Shown here: positions 59,113 through 64,000 of the stretch, piece by piece
Position numbering within the stretch: position 1 is the stretch's first letter
Layout: every line of letters begins with the position of its first letter
Source of the DNA: Bacillota bacterium
GTDB taxonomy: Bacteria > Bacillota > Clostridia > Christensenellales > SZUA-584
DNA length: 64,000 nucleotides
Reading direction: 5' to 3'
NCBI GenBank assembly: GCA_023410595.1
Contig: JAEYPO010000039.1
Span: 14,336-78,335, forward strand
The notes under the pieces: generated by a model
What the model was told of the DNA's origin: nothing
Databases searched by the model: none
What the model saw: the letters and a program-made list of their open reading frames with translations, nothing else
Program-made: the position numbers and the translations under genes

Positions 59113-60501
59113 GTGTTCGGATTAAGCATAGACAAGGCATTAAGCGTCTCCCTGACAGGCCAGCTTGCTCAGCAGATGAGGGATGCGATACTTTGCGGAA
59201 AGATAGAAGCCGGAGCAAAGATGCCGCCTACGCGCAGCCTTGCAACTGAGCTGGGCGTTTCACGCAATACCGTCGTTCAGACGTATGAACAGCTGATTGC
59301 CGAAGGGTATCTTCATAGCGCCACAGGCTCGGGCACGTTTGCCGCGGACATAGGCGCTCTGCCGAAGCTTAAAAAGCAGACACTGGAAGCATCGCCTGAG
59401 TACAAAGTTGAGAAAGACGAGGGTGTAATCGCTTTTTACGCAGGCAACCCCGACGTCTCCTCCTTCCCGAGGACGTTATGGGCCAAGGCGCTTAAAGAAG
59501 CGTGCCTTTACGCCGCCGCCGACGCGTTTGGGTATGGAAGTCCGGAAGGGCATCCAGCCTTGAGAAAAGCGATTTCGGGTTACCTTTACAGAGCGAAAGG
59601 AATCTACTGCGGCAGCGACCGCGTCATAATACTTCCCGGCACCGCTATGGCAATAGAAACCGTCGCCAAGCTTCTGTACCAAGAGGGCTGTGCGGCTGTG
59701 TTTGAAGACCCCTGCCTTATTTTTGCACACAACGCCATGGAAAGGGGCGGGCTGAAAACTATACCCGTTGAATCTGATTCTCTGGGGATGCGCACAGACC
59801 TGCTGCCCGCGGATGCAAATATCAGGCTTATATACGTCGCGCCGTCCCATCAATATCCATTGGGCGGCGTTCTCCCTATAGCACGCAGGCTCGCTCTGCT
59901 CGAGTTCGCGCAGCAGCATGACGCGTATATCATAGAGGATGATTACGACAGCGAGTTCCGCTATCACGGCGAACCTATACAGTCGCTTTGGAACCTCAGC
60001 GACGAACGTGTCATATACCTTGGCAGCTTCAGCAACGTCTTTTCGCCTTCTTTGCGCATGGCTTATATAATAATACCCGAGCGCCTGAAACAGAGCATGG
60101 CCGGACTGCTGGGCAGACTCAACATCTGGGTCGGAGCCATAGAGCAAATAGCGCTTGGGCGTATCATAGAAAGCAAACAGTTTGACAGGCACGTCTATCG
60201 CATGAAACGTATGTACGATTCTAAACGAAGGCTGCTTATCGACTGCCTTAAAGCCGCGTTTGGTTCGCGCATTGAGATATCGGGCGAACTTGCGGGACTT
60301 CATATGCTTGTCACATTAGACAGGGATATAGACGAAGAGGATAAAAAGTCGATTGCGTCAAGCGGCGTCGAAGCCGATTGCGCGGAGGATTACGCCGCCC
60401 TCAAAGGCAGGTTTAAAAACAAGCTTGTACTGGGATACGGTAATCTAAGTAAGGCGCAGATAGAGGAAGGTGTAATAAGACTTTCTAAGGCGCTTAAGTA
60501 A
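59113..60501 (+). CDS. MocR-type regulator (GntR HTH plus aminotransferase-like domain), PLP lysine absent
   Basis: A 462-residue regulator. The N-terminal GntR winged helix (residues 10-75; MPPTRSLATELGVSRNTVVQTYEQL) is followed by a class I aminotransferase-like domain (residues 105-460). Cofactor-binding marks include APSHQYPLGG and IEDDYDSEF (the pyridine-binding Asp). In normal family members the motif GSFSK gives the PLP lysine; here it reads GSFSN (residues 302-306), so internal aldimine formation is not expected. The start is GTG after AAAGGAG. It is divergent from the aldo/keto reductase. Confidence 0.9.
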   Translation: MFGLSIDKALSVSLTGQLAQQMRDAILCGKIEAGAKMPPTRSLATELGVSRNTVVQTYEQLIAEGYLHSATGSGTFAADIGALPKLKKQTLEASPEYKVEKDEGVIAFYAGNPDVSSFPRTLWAKALKEACLYAAADAFGYGSPEGHPALRKAISGYLYRAKGIYCGSDRVIILPGTAMAIETVAKLLYQEGCAAVFEDPCLIFAHNAMERGGLKTIPVESDSLGMRTDLLPADANIRLIYVAPSHQYPLGGVLPIARRLALLEFAQQHDAYIIEDDYDSEFRYHGEPIQSLWNLSDERVIYLGSFSNVFSPSLRMAYIIIPERLKQSMAGLLGRLNIWVGAIEQIALGRIIESKQFDRHVYRMKRMYDSKRRLLIDCLKAAFGSRIEISGELAGLHMLVTLDRDIDEEDKKSIASSGVEADCAEDYAALKGRFKNKLVLGYGNLSKAQIEEGVIRLSKALK

Positions 60502-60567
60502 ACGGACTTAAAAAAGGCAAACTGTTACGGTACAGAGAGAAATGGTATAATCGCTTAGGGAGGCATT

Positions 60568-61911
60568 ATGCTGAAGAAAAATGACATTATCGAACTCGCC
60601 ATAGAAGACCTGACGGTAGAAGGCGCGGGCATAGGAAAGCATGACGGCATGGCTGTGTTCGTGCCTAAAGCGCTGCCCGGAGAATACGTGAGAGCAAGGG
60701 CAATAAAGCTTACGAAGAGCTACGCAGTCGCCCGCCTTTTGGATATAATAAAACGCTCGCCGGAGCGGACTGAGCCGTTTTGCGGCTCGTTCGAGGAGTG
60801 CGGCGGCTGTACGCTGCAGCACCTATCGTATAAGGGGCAGCTTGAATACAAAGCGCGGTATATAAAAGAATGCTTCAAGCGGCTGGGCGGCATAGAAATT
60901 GAGACGCCCGAGGTGGTGGCCGCGGACAATATACGCGATTACAGGAACAAGGCGTCATTCCCCGTGGCGGCTCCGGACGGAAAAATTCAGGCGGGTTTTT
61001 ACGCGCCGCGCAGCCACCGCCTAGTCGCCACAAACTGTCCTATACAAAAGCAGCCCGTAAACGAAATAAGGGAAGCGGTACTGAAATGGGCCGAAAAAGA
61101 AGGCATACAGGCTTATGACGAGGAGAAGCGTTCAGGCACGCTTCGGCACATTATAGGCAGGCAGTCTTCAGGCGGGGAGCTTATGGCAGGCGTCGTCGTA
61201 AAGGACAGCATAAACGAAAAGACGCTTGCGTCTGCCCTCAATGGTATGCCGGGCTTAAAGAGCGTAGTGCTGAACAGAAACGATAAGAATACAAACGCGA
61301 TATTGGGTGACGAAGAGCACGTCGTAAGCGGCGAGAAGTATTTAACCGAAACGTTCGGCGGGCTTTCATTCAGGGCGGGACTATCGAGCTTTCTTCAGGT
61401 CAACCATGAACAGGCGGAAAAGCTGTATAAGCTGGCTATAGAATACGCGGAAATATCAAAAAGCGACGTAGTGTTCGATCTGTTCTGCGGCATAGGGACG
61501 CTCTCGCTGCTTGCCGCGCGCAATGCGAAACGCGTGATTGGCATAGAATACGTTGAGAGCGCCGCGGAAAACGCTAAGGAGAACGCACGCCTCAATGGAA
61601 TTGACAACGCAAAGTTTCTCGCGGGGGACGCGGAGCGTATGCTGGACGAAGGAGTTAAGCTGGCGGGGGAGCCCGATATAGTAATACTCGATCCGCCAAG
61701 GAAAGGCTGCGACAGGGCGCTTACAGAGAAGCTTATCAAGATGGCGCCGCGTAAAATAGTATACGTGTCGTGCAACCCTTCAACGCTCGCGCGCGACGCG
61801 GCTTTGCTATGCAAAGCGGGCTATCAGATAAAAGCCGTAAAGGGCGTGGACATGTTTCCGCACACGACACACGTTGAGACGGTCGTATTGATGGTGAAAA
61901 GTGATTTTTAG
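60568..61911 (+). CDS. rlmD: 23S rRNA (uracil(1939)-C5)-methyltransferase family RlmD
   Basis: A 447-residue RNA methyltransferase with an N-terminal TRAM domain (residues 1-60), an iron-sulfur motif (CGGCTLQH, with Cys also near residues 72 and 78 and a later CPIQ), then the SAM fold DLFCGIGTLSLLAA near residue 300 and the catalytic Cys in SCNPSTLARD near residue 395. TTTAGGGAGG precedes the ATG. It could be the RlmD/TrmA paralogue RlmCD; exact target is not certain. Confidence 0.93.
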   Translation: MLKKNDIIELAIEDLTVEGAGIGKHDGMAVFVPKALPGEYVRARAIKLTKSYAVARLLDIIKRSPERTEPFCGSFEECGGCTLQHLSYKGQLEYKARYIKECFKRLGGIEIETPEVVAADNIRDYRNKASFPVAAPDGKIQAGFYAPRSHRLVATNCPIQKQPVNEIREAVLKWAEKEGIQAYDEEKRSGTLRHIIGRQSSGGELMAGVVVKDSINEKTLASALNGMPGLKSVVLNRNDKNTNAILGDEEHVVSGEKYLTETFGGLSFRAGLSSFLQVNHEQAEKLYKLAIEYAEISKSDVVFDLFCGIGTLSLLAARNAKRVIGIEYVESAAENAKENARLNGIDNAKFLAGDAERMLDEGVKLAGEPDIVILDPPRKGCDRALTEKLIKMAPRKIVYVSCNPSTLARDAALLCKAGYQIKAVKGVDMFPHTTHVETVVLMVKSDF

Positions 61912-61923
61912 CTAAAAAATGAG

Positions 61924-61969
61924 CCAAAAAACAGGATCAAAAATTGCATTTTTTGACCCTGTTTTTTGG
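61924..61969. terminator. Long bidirectional terminator after rlmD
   Basis: CCAAAAAACAGG/CCTGTTTTTTGG plus inner TCAAAAA/TTTTTGA, one mismatched pair, loop near TTGCAT. Strong terminator shape with T-runs on both strands, 12 bases past the rlmD stop. The following 160 bases (61970-62133) hold no recognised gene. Confidence 0.85.
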
Positions 61970-62133
61970 GGCGTTTCATAGATGACATTAGGTATTTCAG
62001 AGTCCATGCTTGAATTTCCCATAGCTGGACAATAAAACGATAAAGGATAGGATAGAACACATAAACAAACAGAATTTTTATGGAACCAAAATGATCGGAG
62101 GTTCGTCTAATCATAAAAGGAAGTGATACTATT

Positions 62134-62523
62134 ATGAAGAAGTCTCTTTTAATATTTACCGCTGTAGTATTGCTTTTACTCTCAGCATGTGCAAATCAAT
62201 CTAATAAACTTTCTATTGAGATGCTTCCAAGTAATATTGAACAAGTAATAGTAAGCCACTATCTTTCAGGTGAAGAAACAGAATGGACAATTAAGGGCGA
62301 TGAACTTGAGGAATGGGAATCGTGGTTAAAGGGCCTTTCGGTACGGCTGATGAACTTTGAAGAAGGCAACACGCCGGGTGATGTTGACGGAGGAGAGGTC
62401 TACTCTTTTGTTATCAATAACGACAAATCAAGTGTATCGTATGTCATAAACGGCCGAGATGACTGTTATCTCTTATTTGAAAGCAAGTGGTATGATGTAT
62501 ACAATCCAATCAATCCGTTCTAA
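62134..62523 (+). CDS. Small lipoprotein, function unknown
   Basis: A 129-residue protein with signal peptide and lipobox LLSAC (Cys 20). The rest has EQVIVSHYLSGEETEWTIKGDELEEWESWLKGL and no recognised domain. AAAGGAAG precedes the ATG. Its base composition is lower in GC than the genes upstream, in line with a transferred or decaying region. Confidence 0.7.
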   Translation: MKKSLLIFTAVVLLLLSACANQSNKLSIEMLPSNIEQVIVSHYLSGEETEWTIKGDELEEWESWLKGLSVRLMNFEEGNTPGDVDGGEVYSFVINNDKSSVSYVINGRDDCYLLFESKWYDVYNPINPF

Positions 62524-62546
62524 ATCAAATTCCAATTTATCAATGA

Positions 62547-62906
62547 TTTAATGAGGATAGAGGAGACCTGATAGCAAAGCATGAATTCGGAATCTTTAAA
62601 ACAGATCCCACACCGGAGGCTTCATATTATACTTTTAAACCTGAAAAATATAACTGCATTTCGGTAGACAATGATTACATTGAGCCTTTGCTTGAGAAAT
62701 TGAGTTTACTGGAAACATATTCTCACAGAATTTCTCGTCCAACCAATGGACTTGAATATGCCGGGATAACATTGATACCGCCGTCAGTGCTACCTCATTT
62801 TAAAATGATAATTGATACAACAGAGTTTTTTGCGGACATGAGGAACGGCTATAATAGCCAAAGAAAGAGGTGCCCGACAAAACAGGGTATTTGGCCTCAT
62901 AAATGA
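62547..62906 (+). pseudogene. Gene fragment without start codon
   Basis: An open frame of 119 codons from just after a stop at 62544 to the TAA at 62904-62906, with protein-like sequence (EDRGDLIAKHEFGIFKTD, ENYIEPLL-like, VDNDYIEPLLEKL, LEYAGITLIPPS). The first in-frame ATG is at 62688, half-way through, and no ribosome site supports it. I read it as the 3' part of a gene that lost its 5' end. I do not recognise the family with confidence. Confidence 0.45.
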
Positions 62907-62964
62907 GGCGCTTTTGTAAATAATAAATAAGAGTAATTAATAAAGAGGAATCAAATCAAAGCAA

Positions 62965-63330
62965 GTGAAAAGAAGTAAAGTATTACTAGTTGGTGGAATC
63001 TTAGGCTTAGTATACGCGGCCTATATCGTATATTACTGTTTTTTTACATTGACGTCTCAAACTGATTCAGCCAGTATCATTGGTACCGGGATTGGTATTG
63101 CCCTGATTACGCCGCATATGATTTTTGTTGTCTTGGCAGTAATCTTTAATTGGCTTGGATGGGGCGGTCGCTATAGGTGGGCTGCATTAGTCAGCGGCAT
63201 TTTATATACTGTTGCGGCAGTGGCTTTTATTCTTTATGCGCCGTTTGTTATTATACAATTAATACTGGCTTTCGTTGGCTTTGCAAATTTGAAAAAAATT
63301 AAAGATACTTCCCCGAAGGGGTCAGAATAA
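62965..63330 (+). CDS. Small multi-span membrane protein, function unknown
   Basis: A 121-residue protein with four predicted membrane helices (about residues 8-28, 40-62, 70-90, 92-108) and a basic tail. No family recognised. The GTG start has no close ribosome site; an AAAGAGG lies 16 bases upstream. It is in the AT-richer end region and may be cargo of a mobile element or a remnant. Confidence 0.55.
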   Translation: MKRSKVLLVGGILGLVYAAYIVYYCFFTLTSQTDSASIIGTGIGIALITPHMIFVVLAVIFNWLGWGGRYRWAALVSGILYTVAAVAFILYAPFVIIQLILAFVGFANLKKIKDTSPKGSE

Positions 63331-63483
63331 GACTTCATTAAGAATGTTAATTGAAACTTATTCACTTTAAAATCTAAGTATAACAGCTAATAATATTAGT
63401 AGTAAAACGGCTAAAATACGCCGGATTTGCCGCCTGCCTGTACACTTTAGTGTGGTTTTGGGAGCAAAAGCGGACAAAACCAA

Positions 63484-63714
63484 ATACCCCCCCGGCCTCT
63501 GCTGGGGGAGGAGTAAGCTTTAGCTTTAAGAAAAAGACCTCCGATGTTAAGATGATGAAGGTTTGCCGACCGCACCATCAACAAAGGAGGTATGTCCAAA
63601 ATGGACAAAGACAGTCTAGCGCATACGATAGCAGTAGGTTGTTCCAGCAGGATCGCATTCATGTCGGCGATACGCGTTTTCTTACTTCATCACGTCCGGC
63701 TTTTTCCAGCTTAA
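63484..63714 (+). mobile_element. IS200-like left-end relic
   Basis: CCCCCCGGCCTCTGCTGGGGG forms a terminal hairpin (about 63486-63506), followed by a leader and an ATG at 63601 with AAAGGAGG upstream. The first nine residues, MDKDSLAHT, match the start of IS200/IS605 TnpA; the remaining frame to the TAA at 63714 does not continue as TnpA. I read it as the left end plus a few codons of an IS200 element, replaced downstream. The minus strand from 63836 to 63659 is open but has no start and is not recognised. Confidence 0.4.
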
Positions 63715-63836
63715 GCTTCTGCTTATCTTGACGCAGGCGGTAAATCTTAAAAATACTACCCGTCCATTGATAGTCTTGACAGAACAAATAAAAAGAGCAA
63801 GGCAGCTCGTTTGTCTTTTTCGTCTTACTCCATGTA

Positions 63837-64000
63837 TTAACTTTCGTATATGCTGGCTATATCATGTATTCTACGCTTCATTTCTGTGCGGATATGTAAC
63901 GGCTCTAAACACTCGCATTTATCCCCAAAACTGAAAAGAATATTGTAGTAGTATTCGTTCTCTATGAAAGGAAAACTAACAATGTAATGCTCATCACCGT
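63837..64000 (-). CDS. WYL-domain transcriptional regulator, C-terminus only
   Basis: Fifty-three residues are visible before the TAA (63837-63839); the gene continues past the window end. The segment IVSFPFIENEYYYNILFSFGDKCECLEPLHIRTEMKR-type sequence, with FSFG and ECLEP..IR, is the C-terminal extension of WYL-domain regulators, which sense nucleic acid or nucleotide ligands in DNA-damage and defence settings. I translated it directly from the minus strand. Identification rests on this short piece. Confidence 0.65.
   Translation of the reverse strand, partial: GDEHYIVSFPFIENEYYYNILFSFGDKCECLEPLHIRTEMKRRIHDIASIYES

Noticed and set aside
1..64000. tRNA or rRNA genes
   Set aside because: No cloverleaf or conserved T-loop/anticodon pattern was found on either strand when scanning; none is listed.

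Overview
The window looks like chromosomal DNA of an anaerobic, endospore-forming member of the Firmicutes (class Clostridia). Three things support this. Sporulation genes are dense: spoIIAA-spoIIAB-sigF, spoVAC-AD-AE, an alpha/beta SASP, yunB, a BofC-like gene, a SpoVB-type flippase and spore photoproduct lyase. There is a Rex-type operator pair in front of an NADH-linked [FeFe] hydrogenase operon. Spacing is compact, with strong AGGAGG-type ribosome binding sites and many TTG/GTG starts. Isoleucine is often encoded by ATA although the base composition is not AT-rich. No rRNA, tRNA or CRISPR array was seen.

Layout. 1-3.6 kb: a three-subunit molybdenum hydroxylase of the xanthine dehydrogenase family (minus strand, cut by the window start). 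3.7-7.9 kb: a SASP gene, then the minus-strand spoVA and spoIIA-sigF operons. 8.0-13.4 kb: two convergent class A penicillin-binding proteins whose stop codons lie in one hairpin. 13.5-18.1 kb: yunB, yebC, a BofC-like gene, an FMN-riboswitch-controlled riboflavin transporter, and tsaE-tsaB-rimI. 18.1-22.7 kb: small membrane proteins, a repeat-rich spacer, and cysteine desulfurase plus thiI (tRNA thiolation). 22.7-27.9 kb: the hydrogenase operon hydC-HATPase-ferredoxin-hydB-hydA behind two Rex boxes. 28.0-31.2 kb: a probable hydrogenase-linked signalling operon (DRTGG, HATPase, HydS-like iron-sulfur protein, DRTGG, PHP). 31.2-33.3 kb: SPOR-domain and DegV proteins.

33.5-36.1 kb: an aspartate-type aminotransferase followed by a LeuA/homocitrate-synthase-like enzyme. 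36.2-39.7 kb: HU, MazG and a SpoVB/MurJ-like flippase, in the order familiar from the yabM-yabN region of Bacillus. 39.9-44.1 kb: trmL and the lower-glycolysis genes pgk, tpiA, gpmI. 44.3-48.3 kb: a small P-loop protein, thrC, a DUF503 gene, trpS, and a HAD phosphatase. 48.4-48.7 kb: an extreme Gly/Cys/Ile peptide made of two 36-residue repeats. 48.9-53.8 kb: rmuC, a DUF2975/HTH/38-residue acidic trio, tadA, a degenerate GGDEF/HD-GYP protein, and bioY with a BirA-like operator. 53.9-57.9 kb: an ECF sigma factor, two lipoproteins, and splB. 58.0-61.9 kb: a divergent aldo/keto reductase and MocR-type regulator, then an RlmD-type RNA methyltransferase. 62-64 kb: an AT-richer, decayed region with a lipoprotein, a gene fragment, an IS200-like relic and the end of a WYL regulator.

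The most notable items are the Gly/Cys repeat peptide, the hydrogenase-associated signalling module, a hairpin repeat family scattered over the window, a MocR-type regulator with Asn at the PLP-lysine position, a GGDEF/HD-GYP protein degenerate in both domains, and several readable operators (Rex, BirA, FMN riboswitch, sigma-H promoter).
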